A stretch of DNA of 64,000 nucleotides from Agrobacterium sp. AGB01. Lineage in GTDB: Bacteria; Pseudomonadota; Alphaproteobacteria; Rhizobiales; Rhizobiaceae. Of this stretch, positions 30,278 through 40,339 are shown piece by piece. The notes below the pieces were generated by a model, which did no database searches, had not been told where the DNA came from, and worked only from the letters and a program-made list of their open reading frames with translations. Location of the stretch: contig NZ_JACVAB010000001.1 of assembly GCF_014851585.1 (NCBI RefSeq), positions 744,001-808,000 of the forward strand, in the 5' to 3' direction. Made by a program: the position numbers and the translations under genes. Position 1 is the stretch's first letter. Each line of letters opens with the position of its first letter.

Positions 30278-31315
30278 ATGGAAGTCAAAGTTTCCGGCAT
30301 TACCAAGCAGTTTGATCGTTTTCCGGCTTTGAACGATGTGTCGCTGGACATTCGTTCTGGAGAACTGATCGCGCTTCTTGGACCTTCCGGTTCGGGCAAG
30401 ACCACGCTGTTGCGTTTGATCGCCGGTTTGGAGCAACCCACGCAAGGGCTGATCTTTTTCGGAGATGAGGATGCCTCGCACCGCAGTGTTCAGGAACGTA
30501 ACGTTGGTTTCGTGTTTCAGCACTATGCGCTTTTCCGCCACATGACGGTGGCCGAGAATATTGCCTTCGGCTTGAAGGTACGCCCGTCGGACACACGTCC
30601 GGCCAAAAGCGAGATCAAGCGCCGCGTGTCGGAACTGCTTGATATGGTGCATCTGAGCGGCCTTGAAAAACGGTATCCGAACCAGCTATCTGGCGGTCAG
30701 CGCCAGCGTGTTGCTTTGGCACGTGCCGTGGCAATCGAACCAAAGGTCCTGCTGCTCGACGAACCTTTCGGTGCGCTCGACGCCAAGGTGCGCAAGGAAC
30801 TGCGCCGTTGGCTGCGCGAATTCCATGACCGCACCGGCCATACAACGGTCTTCGTGACACACGATCAGGAAGAGGCGCTAGAACTAGCCGACCGTGTGGT
30901 GGTGATGAGCCAGGGTAAGATCGAGCAGGTTGGAACGGCTGACGACGTGTACGATCGTCCCAACTCACCTTTCGTGTTTTCATTTATCGGTGAATCTTCC
31001 AGCCTGCCGGTGTCGATCAAGGACGGCCATGTTCTGTTCCAGGGTGAGCAGATCGGCGTTTCCGATGAAGGCAAGGGTGAGGGTGAACTGTTCTTCCGTC
31101 CGGAAGATGTCGAACTGACTATCGATCAGGGCGCGCTATACGGCAAGGTTACCACCTGTCGTCGTCTGGCCGGAACACGCATTGCGGAAATCGACATCGC
31201 CAATAACGGCCATGATCCCTACCATCTGGAAATCGAAGTGCCGCTGCATGCGTCGATCGTTGTTGGGCAGGAACTGCGTTTCCGCCCAACACGCTGGAAG
31301 ATTTTTCAGAAGTAA
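30278..31315 (+). CDS. cysA: Sulfate/thiosulfate ABC transporter ATPase CysA
   Basis: ATPase of the importer, 345 residues. Walker A GPSGSGKT (35-42), signature LSGGQRQR, Walker [12 protein letters not shown] and the switch His in [10 protein letters not shown] are all present; the C-terminal part is a TOBE-type regulatory domain. ATG 30278 follows GAAGGG with good spacing; a TTG at 30263 overlapping the cysW stop is less likely. It ends 2 bp before the convergent CLC gene, with no terminator visible between them. Confidence 0.95.
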   Translation: MEVKVSGITKQFDRFPALNDVSLDIRSGELIALLGPSGSGKTTLLRLIAGLEQPTQGLIFFGDEDASHRSVQERNVGFVFQHYALFRHMTVAENIAFGLKVRPSDTRPAKSEIKRRVSELLDMVHLSGLEKRYPNQLSGGQRQRVALARAVAIEPKVLLLDEPFGALDAKVRKELRRWLREFHDRTGHTTVFVTHDQEEALELADRVVVMSQGKIEQVGTADDVYDRPNSPFVFSFIGESSSLPVSIKDGHVLFQGEQIGVSDEGKGEGELFFRPEDVELTIDQGALYGKVTTCRRLAGTRIAEIDIANNGHDPYHLEIEVPLHASIVVGQELRFRPTRWKIFQK

Positions 31316-31317
31316 TC

Positions 31318-32676
31318 TTAGGGGCTCGGTGTGCTGGCCGGGGCATCGTGACGTTGCGTCGCGCGTTTGTCACGAATGCTCTGTGCCAGGAAAACTCGCG
31401 AGAGGCCATGATAAAGTGGTTCATGCGAAATGAACCGCGACGTCAGATAGCCCAGCATGGCGGCTGCCATGATGGGTAGAACGCCTTCGTGATTGCCGGT
31501 CATTTCCAGAATGATGACGAAGGCTGTCATGGGCGCTTGAACGACACCGGCAAAATACCCCGCCATGCCGACAATCGCACCAAGACCAATACTGGCGCCG
31601 AGCATGGAGGCAACCGTACTGCCAAAACCTGCTCCAACCGACAGCGATGGAGCAAAAATTCCACCGGGGATACCGGACAGCATGGCAAGCAATGTTGCGG
31701 CAAGTTTTTCGACGAAGAACAACTGACCGGTTCCATGTCCTTCAATGGCCGCCCGCGCCTGTTCATAGCCGGTGCCGAATGTTGCGCCACCGGTCATGAC
31801 GCCGAGCAGTGCGGAACCCAAACCGCATATCAGGGCAATAAAGAGCACTTTTCGCAACGGCGTATAGCGGTTCCATCGACGTATACGCTGCGAAATCTTC
31901 AAGGCGAGTGCGCTGAACAGGGCGCCGAAAACGCCACCGCCAACACCGCAAACCAGAACCAGTGCCCAGTCTTTTGCAGTGGTGGCCAAGACAGTGCTTG
32001 CACCGAAATAAGTGTAGCTGCCGACCAGCGCAAGCGAGGCAAGACCGGAAAGAATGACGGCCATGAGCACCAGGCCGTTAGCACGGGATTCGTATGCTCT
32101 GCTCATTTCCTCAATGGCAAAAACGATGCCGGCAAGCGGCGTGTTGAAGGCCGCCGCAATGCCCGCAGCAGAGCCAGCGAGAATGAGGCCACGGGCTTGC
32201 GCTATGCCACCCCAACGGGCGGCTTGCAGCATGATGGATGCACCCACCTGAACTGTCGGGCCTTCGCGTCCGATTGACGCGCCGCACAGCAGGCCGGTGA
32301 TCGTGAGAATGATTTTTCCCGTGGCGACTTTCAGGTTTAAGAGCCGGGAGCGATCTTCGACATCACGCAAATGGCGCGCAGCAATAGCCTGCGGAATGCC
32401 ACTGCCTTGAGAGTTGGGGAAAATGGTTGCTGCAATCCATGTACAAAGCATGAAGCCAGCAGGTGTAATGATCAATGGCAGCAGGAAGGTGTATTCACCT
32501 GCAGATGTCATGGCAAAAAACAGATGCTGCGCGGCATCCGCCATTTTTGCAAAGGCAACGCTGATGACGCCGACTGCTATTGCACCCAGCCAGAAAATTC
32601 CTCTGGGTTTCCACACACGCCAAAACCCCCACATCACGCGTGAGCGACGCAGCATTTTCAGCTTCTTGTAATTCAT
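31318..32676 (-). CDS. CLC-family chloride channel/transporter
   Basis: A 452-residue polytopic membrane protein. The three chloride-selectivity signatures are present: GSGIPQ, GREGPTVQ (with the gating glutamate) and GIFAPSLSVGAGFG. No cytoplasmic CBS domains follow, the usual short bacterial form. It may be a Cl-/H+ exchanger for acid or osmotic stress, or a channel; sequence alone does not settle this. It converges on cysA. Confidence 0.92.
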   Translation of the reverse strand: MNYKKLKMLRRSRVMWGFWRVWKPRGIFWLGAIAVGVISVAFAKMADAAQHLFFAMTSAGEYTFLLPLIITPAGFMLCTWIAATIFPNSQGSGIPQAIAARHLRDVEDRSRLLNLKVATGKIILTITGLLCGASIGREGPTVQVGASIMLQAARWGGIAQARGLILAGSAAGIAAAFNTPLAGIVFAIEEMSRAYESRANGLVLMAVILSGLASLALVGSYTYFGASTVLATTAKDWALVLVCGVGGGVFGALFSALALKISQRIRRWNRYTPLRKVLFIALICGLGSALLGVMTGGATFGTGYEQARAAIEGHGTGQLFFVEKLAATLLAMLSGIPGGIFAPSLSVGAGFGSTVASMLGASIGLGAIVGMAGYFAGVVQAPMTAFVIILEMTGNHEGVLPIMAAAMLGYLTSRFISHEPLYHGLSRVFLAQSIRDKRATQRHDAPASTPSP

Positions 32677-32749
32677 GGCATCGGAAACGATCTTTAGTCA
32701 GTCAACGATCAGGCTGCCCTCTTATCTGCCTCGTGTAATGCCATTGCAA

Positions 32750-32782
32750 ATAAAAATCCCCACATATCTGGCGGGGATTTTC
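32750..32782 (-). terminator. Terminator after betA
   Basis: Stem AAAATCCCC 32753-32761 and GGGGATTTT 32773-32781 with an 11-nt loop. Read on the minus strand it follows the betA stop by 23 bp and is trailed by a T-rich ATTTTTATTTG. Confidence 0.8.
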
Positions 32783-32803
32783 GATTTTGACGGTAGCACT
32801 CGT

Positions 32804-34456
32804 TTATCTGTCACTGACGGCAGCGCGTGGATTGGTCCATGGCTGCTGGTTGGAGCGCGGCAACGGCTGGCGTCCGAGAATATGGTCAGAGGCCTTCTCG
32901 CCTGTCATGATCGACGGGCCATTCAGGTTGCCATAGGTGACATGCGGGAATATTGAACTGTCGGCGACGCGCAATCCTTCTACACCAATCACCCGGCATT
33001 CGGGATCGACGACCGCCATTGGGTCATCACGGTCGCCCATCTTGCAGGTGCCGCAAGGGTGATAGGCGCTTTCGAGATGTTCGCGAAGGAAGGCATCGAT
33101 ATCATCATCGGATTGTACCGCATTTCCCGGCTGAATTTCAGGACCGCGATAATCGTCAAATGCCTTCTGGCCAAAGATCTCGCGTGTCAGCCTTACGCAG
33201 TGGCGGAACTTCTCCCAGTCTTCCTCATGGCTCATATAATTGAATTGGATAACCGGATCGGCCTTCGGGTCGGCGGAGCGCAAGGTCACGTTGCCACGCG
33301 ACTTTGACAGATTGTAGCCAACGTGAACCTGGAAACCGTGGCTCTTGGCGGCAGCACGGCCGTCATAAGAAATGGCCACTGGCAGGAAGTGGTACTGGAT
33401 ATCCGGTTGCTTAAGGCCCGGCTCTGAGCGCAGGAATGCACAGGCCTCGAACTGGTTGGAGGCACCAAGGCCACCCTTCGATAACAGCCACTGCGCGCCT
33501 GCCACGCCCTGCCAGAACCATGGCAGCCAGGAATAAAGCGATACTGGCTTGGTGGATATCTGCTGGAAGTAAAACTCCATATGGTCCTGCAGGTTGGCGC
33601 CGACACCCGGTCGATCAACCTTCACCTCAATGCCCATATCCTGCAAATGCTGCGCCGGGCCGATGCCAGACAACAGCAGCAATTTGGGCGAATTGAACGA
33701 GGAGGCCGACACGATCACTTCGCGGCCAGCCTTGATGACCTCGACACGACCTTTTCGTTCGATTTCCACGCCGGTCGCACGACCGTTTTCAATGACGATC
33801 TTGCGGGCAAATCCGTGCACCAGCGATACATTGGGGCGCTTGAGAGCCGGCCGGAGATAAGCATTGGCGGCAGACCAGCGCCGACCATTATGGATGGTCT
33901 GCTCCATCAGGCCAAAACCTTCCTGCTTCGAGCCGTTGTAGTCCTCGGTCATTTCAAAACCGGCCTGCTGGCCGGCCTGAATAAAGGCGTGAAACAGCGG
34001 GTTCTTGACCGGACCACGCTGTACATGCAGCGGACCATCGGTGCCGCGCCAGCCTTCTTCCCCGCCATGGCTGTGCTCCATGCGCTGGAAGTAGGGCAGC
34101 ACGTCGGCATAGGCCCAGCCACGCGCGCCAAGCTCTTCCCAGCGGTTGAAGTCTTCGGCATGGCCGCGCACGTAGACAAGACCATTGATGGACGATGAAC
34201 CGCCAATCACCTTGCCGCGCGGTGCGGTGATGCGGCGATTGTTGAGGTTCGGTTCCGGCTCGGACAGATAACCCCAATTGTAACGTTTCATGCTCATCGG
34301 CCATGCAAGCGCCGCCGGCATCTGGATGAAGGGGCCAAAATCACTACCGCCAGCCTCGATCACGATGACGGAATATTTGCCGTCTTCGGAGAGGCGATAG
34401 GCCATGGCTGAACCGGCCGAACCCGAGCCGACGATAACGAAATCTGCTTGCTGCAT
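32804..34456 (-). CDS. betA: Choline dehydrogenase BetA
   Basis: BetA is the membrane-associated FAD enzyme that oxidises choline to betaine aldehyde. The 550-residue product has the GMC-oxidoreductase FAD motif [16 protein letters not shown] at the N-terminus, the GMC signatures [15 protein letters not shown] and SGIGPAQHL, and the C-terminal catalytic His region [13 protein letters not shown]. It follows betB on the same strand but across a 488-bp gap that holds an opposite-strand ORF, so it may have its own promoter. Confidence 0.95.
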   Translation of the reverse strand: MQQADFVIVGSGSAGSAMAYRLSEDGKYSVIVIEAGGSDFGPFIQMPAALAWPMSMKRYNWGYLSEPEPNLNNRRITAPRGKVIGGSSSINGLVYVRGHAEDFNRWEELGARGWAYADVLPYFQRMEHSHGGEEGWRGTDGPLHVQRGPVKNPLFHAFIQAGQQAGFEMTEDYNGSKQEGFGLMEQTIHNGRRWSAANAYLRPALKRPNVSLVHGFARKIVIENGRATGVEIERKGRVEVIKAGREVIVSASSFNSPKLLLLSGIGPAQHLQDMGIEVKVDRPGVGANLQDHMEFYFQQISTKPVSLYSWLPWFWQGVAGAQWLLSKGGLGASNQFEACAFLRSEPGLKQPDIQYHFLPVAISYDGRAAAKSHGFQVHVGYNLSKSRGNVTLRSADPKADPVIQFNYMSHEEDWEKFRHCVRLTREIFGQKAFDDYRGPEIQPGNAVQSDDDIDAFLREHLESAYHPCGTCKMGDRDDPMAVVDPECRVIGVEGLRVADSSIFPHVTYGNLNGPSIMTGEKASDHILGRQPLPRSNQQPWTNPRAAVSDR

Positions 34457-34583
34457 AGAATTTCCTTGAAACGATCTGTTAGTCGTAAGAGTAGGCGGTT
34501 GGTGTCAAAAATAATTTAGGGTTGTATTTCCCGGTTCGAACTTTAGCTTGAAACCTTGTTGATCTTTCAGGCGGACTTAGACG

Positions 34584-34916
34584 ATGGGAACCGGATCGTT
34601 CAGTCAGCGGCTTCTTAAAAAACTCGTTCGTACCGAGATGGCGCGAAATGACGATGAGCTTGCTCGAGAGCGATTCAGCGAGGGTGTTGTTAACGTCCAC
34701 CGTGATCAAAGAGACAACCGGCTGCCCGGCGCACGTTTTCAGCTTCGTCAGGGAAGGAAATTTCTTCTCGCGCTTGGAGCATTGATCGGCCTGTTTATGC
34801 ATCGTCTTTCCGGCGTAAATCTGCTGGTATGTGTTGTTGCTTTCGGAGCGTGTAGCGTGTTGATCTTCGAATGGTTGAGGCAAATCAAAGTGCGCCGGGA
34901 CGCACACTTTGACTAA
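34584..34916 (+). CDS. Hypothetical membrane protein between betA and betB
   Basis: A 110-residue ORF on the strand opposite to the bet genes. The N-terminal half is charged and soluble-like; residues about 60-100 form two hydrophobic segments separated by a short turn (LLALGALIGLFMH and VNLLVCVVAFGACSVLIF), ending in a basic tail. AGGCGG at 34569-34574 could serve as ribosome site. A longer minus-strand frame overlaps it (34479-34907) but has no protein-like features. I do not recognise a family. Confidence 0.45.
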   Translation: MGTGSFSQRLLKKLVRTEMARNDDELARERFSEGVVNVHRDQRDNRLPGARFQLRQGRKFLLALGALIGLFMHRLSGVNLLVCVVAFGACSVLIFEWLRQIKVRRDAHFD

Positions 34917-34943
34917 TACCTACGTCATAATGCCCAGACCCCG

Positions 34944-36407
34944 TCAGTAAGGCGCGTCCACCTTGCCCATGCCGACATAGACCGTCTTCAATTCGCTGTA
35001 ATGGTCCAATGCCGCAACCGAGTTTTCACGACCAAAACCAGACTGTTTGGAACCGCCGAACGGAATTTCGACAGGGCAGAGATTGTAGGTGTTGATCCAC
35101 AATGTACCGGCCTGGATTTGGTCGACAACACGGTGAGCGCGCGACAGATCGCTGGTGAAGACACCACCGGCAAGACCAAGCTCGGTCGCATTGGCACGTG
35201 CGATCACGTCTTCTTCGCTGTCGAAATCCAGTACGCACATCACAGGTCCGAAAATTTCCTCACGGGCAATCGTCATCTCGTCTGTCACATCGGCAAATAC
35301 GGTTGGCTGCACATAATATCCAGCACCGGAAACCGTGTTGGGAATGCCGCCGCCGGTAATGAGTGTTGCGCCTTCGGCTTTGCCTTTTTCAATATAGGCA
35401 AGAACCTTTTCCCGCTGCGCCAACGACACCAGCGGGCCAAGCTGAGTTTCTTCATTCATTGGATCGCCAACCGACATGGCCTCGGTACGCACCTTCAGCT
35501 TGGCAAGGAACGTATCCTTGATCTTGCGATGGACGAAAACACGCGTACCGTTGGAGCATACCTGACCACTTGAATAGAAGTTGCCAAGCATTGCACCGCC
35601 AATGGCGCTGTCGATATCGGCATCATCGAATACGATCAGCGGCGACTTGCCGCCAAGTTCCATGGTGACGTGTTTGAGGTGGCTGGCAGCCGCAGCGGCG
35701 ACCTTGCGTCCAGTCGCAACGGAGCCGGTCAGCGAGACCTTGGCAACGTCGGGGTGATTGACCAGAAGCGGGCCGGTATCGCGGTCGCCCTGAATGACAT
35801 TGAAAACGCCCTTGGGCACACCGGCCTCAGCCAGAATTTCTGCAATCTTGAGGGCGCCAAGCGGTGTGTTTTCTGAAGGTTTGAACACCATGGTGTTACC
35901 GGCTGCAAGCGCCGGTGCGCCTTTCCAGCAAGCAATCTGCTGCGGATAGTTCCAGGCGCCAATACCGACGCAGACGCCCAGTGGCACACGCTTTGTATAG
36001 GCAAAATCGGAGCCTAGCGGAATGTAGTCGCCGTTGAGAGCTGCCGGTGCAATGCCGCCAAAAAACTCAAAGGCATCGGCACCTGATGTCGGGTCGGCAA
36101 CAATGGTTTCCTGAATGGGCTTGCCGGTATCGTAGGTTTCCAGTTCGGACAGTTCGCGGTTGCGCTCTCGGATAAGGTCTGCAGCGCGCTTGAGAATACG
36201 GCCACGTGCCGTCGGGCTCATCGCCGCCCATTCCGGTTGCGCACGCTTGGCCGCAGCAATCGCCTTTTCGACGATAGCAGGGGTTGCAGCGTGCAGCTTT
36301 GCGATCACGTCACCGGTTGCAGGATAAATGCTTTCGAAAGCTGTACCCTGCTGGTCTTCAACATATTCGCCGTCAATAAAATGCGAGGCAGTTGGTTGGG
36401 TTTTCAT
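34944..36407 (-). CDS. betB: Betaine aldehyde dehydrogenase BetB
   Basis: BetB oxidises betaine aldehyde to glycine betaine with NAD(P). The 487-residue product has the aldehyde dehydrogenase motifs: catalytic Glu in MELGGKSPL, catalytic Cys in [12 protein letters not shown], and the Rossmann region TGSVATG. It lies 27 bp downstream of betI on the same strand, so the two form an operon under the BetI operator. Confidence 0.95.
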   Translation of the reverse strand: MKTQPTASHFIDGEYVEDQQGTAFESIYPATGDVIAKLHAATPAIVEKAIAAAKRAQPEWAAMSPTARGRILKRAADLIRERNRELSELETYDTGKPIQETIVADPTSGADAFEFFGGIAPAALNGDYIPLGSDFAYTKRVPLGVCVGIGAWNYPQQIACWKGAPALAAGNTMVFKPSENTPLGALKIAEILAEAGVPKGVFNVIQGDRDTGPLLVNHPDVAKVSLTGSVATGRKVAAAAASHLKHVTMELGGKSPLIVFDDADIDSAIGGAMLGNFYSSGQVCSNGTRVFVHRKIKDTFLAKLKVRTEAMSVGDPMNEETQLGPLVSLAQREKVLAYIEKGKAEGATLITGGGIPNTVSGAGYYVQPTVFADVTDEMTIAREEIFGPVMCVLDFDSEEDVIARANATELGLAGGVFTSDLSRAHRVVDQIQAGTLWINTYNLCPVEIPFGGSKQSGFGRENSVAALDHYSELKTVYVGMGKVDAPY

Positions 36408-36434
36408 ATCGAGAACTCCGAAAAAGAAATTCGT

Positions 36435-37040
36435 TTAGTGTTTAGGGGCAAGGGCACCGGTGAAGGGGACGAGTTTTGCGTCCAGATAATCCTCCACCAG
36501 GGCGATTGCAGATTTGATGTCAAAGCGCGCGGCGCGCAGGCTGTGACGGATGTAGAGACCATCGATCATCGCAGCGGCACCTTCGGCGATGCGCGCGGCA
36601 TCATCCAGCGGGCAGAGCCGCTTGAGATCCGCCAACAAGTTTGAGCGCAGCCGGTGTGTATAGAGAGACAACAGCCGTCTGGTTTCCTCCGACCGCTGTG
36701 CCTCGACGTAAAAGGCAAGCCATGCGGCAATCGTTTCGCTGGTGAACTGGTCTTGCTGAAACGAAACACGGATAATGGCAGAAAGCCGCTCGCGTGGACC
36801 ACAGGCACTGTTGAGTGCCGCAATCGCATCTACGCGCAAATCCCGCAGCATGCTGCGGATGCTTTCCAGCAGAAGCTGTTGTTTGCTGCCAAAATAATGG
36901 TGTGCCAATGCCGCAGACACGCCAGCTTCCCGGGCAATCTCGTTCATTGTGACATTGAGCGAACCGTGATGGCCGATTGCCCGCAACGTGGCATCCACCA
37001 AAGCCTTTCGGCGCAACGGCTCCATTCCAATCTTCGGCAT
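36435..37040 (-). CDS. betI: Choline-responsive repressor BetI
   Basis: A 201-residue TetR-family regulator. The N-terminal DNA-binding domain (MPKIGMEPLRRKALVDATL, then ITMNEIAREAGVSAALAHHYFGSKQQLL) has the BetI-type sequence with the conserved LAHHYFGSK. It represses the bet genes and is relieved by choline. A perfect 18-bp palindrome lies 35 bp upstream and is the expected operator. betI is the first gene of betIB. Confidence 0.93.
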   Translation of the reverse strand: MPKIGMEPLRRKALVDATLRAIGHHGSLNVTMNEIAREAGVSAALAHHYFGSKQQLLLESIRSMLRDLRVDAIAALNSACGPRERLSAIIRVSFQQDQFTSETIAAWLAFYVEAQRSEETRRLLSLYTHRLRSNLLADLKRLCPLDDAARIAEGAAAMIDGLYIRHSLRAARFDIKSAIALVEDYLDAKLVPFTGALAPKH

Positions 37041-37074
37041 AGGTGTCTCCTGATATCAGTCAGAATTACAGTTG

Positions 37075-37092
37075 ATTGATTGATCAATCAAT
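37075..37092. promoter_or_regulatory. BetI operator
   Basis: Perfect palindrome ATTGATTGATCAATCAAT, 35 bp upstream of betI and 111 bp upstream of the divergent hdeD-like gene. The TTGATTGAxCAATCAA type agrees with BetI sites known from related bacteria. Confidence 0.8.
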
Positions 37093-37202
37093 AAAAATAA
37101 ATGCCGTTTTGCCGTGAGGCGGTTTCATGTTGCGCTAAATCAATTGCTGTCACCTATTAGGCGTATATGATAAACGTATACCGTGTGGATGGAGTGTCAA
37201 AA

Positions 37203-37748
37203 ATGTCCGATTTCCAGCCTTTGAGAATGTCCGGTATTCACGCCAAATGGGGGTGGTTCGTCGCTCTAGGCGTTGCTCTTCTTGTGTTTGGTATCATCGC
37301 CTTTGCGAACCTGATGGTGGCGACCGCTGCCTCAGTCTTTTATGTCGGTCTGCTGATGCTGATGGGTGGTGTCATCCACCTGATCCATGCGTTTCAGGTC
37401 AAGGGATGGGAAAACATCCTGTTCTGGACTTTGAGTGGTGTCCTCTACCTGCTGGCAGGCATTATCGCGTTTCAGAACCCCAACCTGACCGCCGCCGTGC
37501 TGACGTTGATGATGGCCGTCGCCTTGGTCATTGCCGGGGTGTCGCGCATATGGCTTGGCCTGAAGCTGCGTCCGTTGAAAAGCTGGGGCTGGGTGGTTGT
37601 CGCGGGTGTCGTCACCGCACTGGCGGGCTTCATCATCGCGCTTGGCTGGCCAGTCAACAGCATCTGGGTGCTGGGCCTTTTCCTGTCGATTGATTTGATG
37701 ATGCAAGGCTGGGCGCTGATTGCGCTTGGGCTTGCGCTAAAATCCTGA
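37203..37748 (+). CDS. HdeD-family (DUF308) membrane protein
   Basis: A 181-residue protein with six hydrophobic segments of the HdeD/DUF308 type (GWFVALGVALLVFGIIAF, VFYVGLLMLMGGVIHLIHAF, GVLYLLAGIIAFQNP). HdeD of enteric bacteria helps survive acid at high cell density; the role in other bacteria is unknown. ATG 37203 follows a GGAG; the frame from 37167 is longer without support. Divergent from betI, with the BetI palindrome between them. Confidence 0.85.
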   Translation: MSDFQPLRMSGIHAKWGWFVALGVALLVFGIIAFANLMVATAASVFYVGLLMLMGGVIHLIHAFQVKGWENILFWTLSGVLYLLAGIIAFQNPNLTAAVLTLMMAVALVIAGVSRIWLGLKLRPLKSWGWVVVAGVVTALAGFIIALGWPVNSIWVLGLFLSIDLMMQGWALIALGLALKS

Positions 37749-38021
37749 ACATCAAAATGCAGGTAAAATAACAAGGGCGGCGGAACCTGCAGCGTATCGT
37801 CTGCATTATTGCTCGGCTCAACCGGGTGCGCTTGCGTCGAACATTCATCCCGAATGAGTTTTGTAAGTTGCGGTAGTTTGTGCTAATATAATGTCTTCGG
37901 ATTACCAATGTCCGGTGCCACGGTCAGGCTCAAAATAATAAGACCGCAACCAATCCAAAGCTGGCCCAATTTTTCGGCAGTTCTGCCAAGGGTCATGATT
38001 TGAGAAAAAGGGAGAAACAAT

Positions 38022-38261
38022 ATGCCTATGGTCACTGTGTCAGTTTCCCCGGAGCAGGCGGCGAGAATGCGCCATGCTGTTGAATGTGGTGCATACGCAT
38101 CCGGCAGCGAGGTTGTGCGTGCCGCATTGCGTTTGTGGGTCGCATCGTCGCAGACAAACGACTTGAACGTTGCTGCTAAAGGTCAGCAAAATCATGAAGA
38201 TGAGCGAGTGAATGTTGCAGAGCTTTTTGCAGCTCACGCAGACAAGAAGCGGTGCGGCTGA
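38022..38261 (+). CDS. ParD-like (CopG/Arc) antitoxin without a partner
   Basis: A 79-residue protein with a ribbon-helix-helix start (VTVSVSPEQAARMRHAVECG, then SEVVRAALRLW) as in ParD antitoxins, and a charged tail that would wrap a toxin. Ribosome site AAAGGGAG lies just upstream. No ParE/RelE-type toxin gene follows in the 190 bp to the next gene or precedes it, so it is solitary. It might act as a free regulator or be a remnant. Confidence 0.75.
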   Translation: MPMVTVSVSPEQAARMRHAVECGAYASGSEVVRAALRLWVASSQTNDLNVAAKGQQNHEDERVNVAELFAAHADKKRCG

Positions 38262-38450
38262 TGCAGCGTCCTGTCTAACAATATTGGCCGGCTGAAGTGT
38301 GACAGTTATGTCATAAAACTTTCATCCAACATTCACATACGGTCAATCTTTTATTGACCAGTTTTCAGGATGCTTCTCCGTAAAAAGCGGTGTTGTCGCC
38401 GTGCCCAAAAGGCCGCGTAAACCCGTATAATTATGGTACGGAGAATAATC

Positions 38451-40256
38451 ATGACAACGGCTCTGGCGTTGGATCACCCTTCGATACGTCGTTTTGCCAG
38501 CGGACAGATGATGTCCATGTCTAAATTGGTTCTGGAAACGGCATTTCAGCCGATTGTGGAAACCACAACAGGAACGGTGTTCGGTTACGAAACCCTGATG
38601 CGCGGTCACGAAAAGCTGGGCTTTTCTTCTCCCTTGGCGCTGCTTGATCAGGCGGAAAGTGACGGCCAACTTGTCGCGCTGGAAAACCTGCTGGCCAGCA
38701 GGGCACTGGCCAAGTTTTCGACCTTACCTGATTTTACCTCTGCCACGCTTTTTCTCAATCTTGATGTTCGATTGATACGTCATGGGGATGCCATTCTCGA
38801 CAAGCTTGTTTCGCATCTTTCGGGCGCCGGTATCGCGCCGTCTTCAATCTGTTTTGAACTGTCTGAACGCTTCGACAATACCAGCGTGCCGGAATTTTCT
38901 TCGCTGATCGCCAGAATGCGCAAGGAAGGTTTCAAGATTGCCATCGACGATTTCGGTGTCGGTCATGGCGAAATGAAACTTCTTAGCGACTACCAGGTGG
39001 ATTATCTCAAGATTGACCGCCACTTCATCGATGGTGTCGACAGCAATGCACGCAAACGCCATCTGGTGCGCCACATCGTCAACATTGCGCATGTTCTGGG
39101 TGTGCGGGTTATCGCTGAAGGCATTGAAACCGAAGCGGAATTCCTTGTATGCCGCGAATATGGCGTTGATCTGGTACAGGGCTGGTTCATTGCCCGGCCG
39201 ACAACCTTTACCACTGAATTGCAGCCGGCCTTCCCACATCTCCAACATTTGGGCGAGAACCGTCGCAGCAGCCAGTCACTGGATGAAATACTCATCCGTA
39301 AACAGATTGAACGTCTGCCGACCGTTTATGAGAACGACAGCATCGACAGCGTGTTTGAACTGTTTCGCAGAAACCCTGCCCAAGGCTTTTTCCCGGTTCT
39401 CAATGCAAATGGCGAGCCGCGCGGTGTTATTAATGAGCACCACCTAAAAGAATATATCTATCAGCCCTTTGGTCGCGACCTGCTAAAGAACAAGGTCTAT
39501 GAGCGCACCATATCGCACTTTGTCGACGCCGCGCCGATCGTTGGTCTGGACGCTGATGCAGACCAGTTGATGTCGATGTTTGCCAGCATGGATGGCAGCG
39601 CCTGCGTGATCTTGACGGAAAATCTACGTTACGTCGGTGTTGTCTCTGCGGCCTCGCTTATCAAGGTCGTCAATGAGAAAAAGCTGAAAATGGCGCAGGA
39701 CCAGAACCCGTTGACGGCACTACCTGGCAACCGTGCCATCAGCAGCTTCATTGAAGAGGGCTGCCGCGACGACGACGATACCCGTTTCCTGTGTTACTGC
39801 GACTTTGACAACTTCAAGCCGTTCAACGACAAATACGGTTTTCACATCGGAGACCATGCAATTTCATTATTCGCCGCTCTTATGCGGCGTTACTTCTTTG
39901 CTGGCGGCTGTTTCCTCGGCCATATTGGCGGCGATGATTTCTTCATTGGCGTTCGTGGCTGGTCGCGTGAGGAAATCTTGGAGATTCTTGAAAGACTGCT
40001 CAGCGATTTTCACGGCGACGTCATCGAACTCTACTCTGAAGATGACCGGGAAGCAGGCCGTATCGTTGGTCACGACCGCTTCGGAACAGAGCGTTTCTTT
40101 GCGCTGCTGCGTTGTTCTATTGCCGTTCTGGAGCTGCCGAAAGGTCTGATGATTGGCGACAGCGAGCGTATCGGAAGTGAAATCGCTGCTATCAAGAAAG
40201 CCGCCAAGGACAGCAAGGACGGCCTGACGGTCCGGGTATTTAACGGGACAAAATGA
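38451..40256 (+). CDS. EAL-CBS-GGDEF cyclic-di-GMP signalling protein
   Basis: A 601-residue cytoplasmic protein. Residues about 12-260 are an EAL phosphodiesterase domain with its key residues (ETLMRG, LFLNLD, FELSER, DDFGVGHGE, LKIDRHF, IAEGIETEAEF, QGWFIARP), so it looks active. A pair of CBS domains follows (about 275-410), then a C-terminal GGDEF domain that reads HIGGDDFF: the Glu of GGDEF is Asp. That domain may be inactive or a GTP-binding regulator. The order EAL before GGDEF is the reverse of the common tandem. ATG 38451 follows CGGAG; an upstream in-frame start at 38433 is less likely. Confidence 0.9.
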   Translation: MTTALALDHPSIRRFASGQMMSMSKLVLETAFQPIVETTTGTVFGYETLMRGHEKLGFSSPLALLDQAESDGQLVALENLLASRALAKFSTLPDFTSATLFLNLDVRLIRHGDAILDKLVSHLSGAGIAPSSICFELSERFDNTSVPEFSSLIARMRKEGFKIAIDDFGVGHGEMKLLSDYQVDYLKIDRHFIDGVDSNARKRHLVRHIVNIAHVLGVRVIAEGIETEAEFLVCREYGVDLVQGWFIARPTTFTTELQPAFPHLQHLGENRRSSQSLDEILIRKQIERLPTVYENDSIDSVFELFRRNPAQGFFPVLNANGEPRGVINEHHLKEYIYQPFGRDLLKNKVYERTISHFVDAAPIVGLDADADQLMSMFASMDGSACVILTENLRYVGVVSAASLIKVVNEKKLKMAQDQNPLTALPGNRAISSFIEEGCRDDDDTRFLCYCDFDNFKPFNDKYGFHIGDHAISLFAALMRRYFFAGGCFLGHIGGDDFFIGVRGWSREEILEILERLLSDFHGDVIELYSEDDREAGRIVGHDRFGTERFFALLRCSIAVLELPKGLMIGDSERIGSEIAAIKKAAKDSKDGLTVRVFNGTK

Positions 40257-40339
40257 CGCCAGTGGCAAAGCGTCTTCTTTTCTTCGCCATACCATTCCTC
40301 TAAGCCTTTCCCCCTGCATTGTTTCAGGAGGATTGTTCT

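Noticed and set aside
34479-34907. 142-residue minus-strand ORF between betA and betB
   Set aside because: It overlaps a plus-strand frame with two good membrane helices; the minus product is Lys/Ser/Thr-rich without structure.
37780-38020. Small minus-strand ORF of 37 codons near 37.9 kb
   Set aside because: It has an ATG but no ribosome site and no conserved feature.
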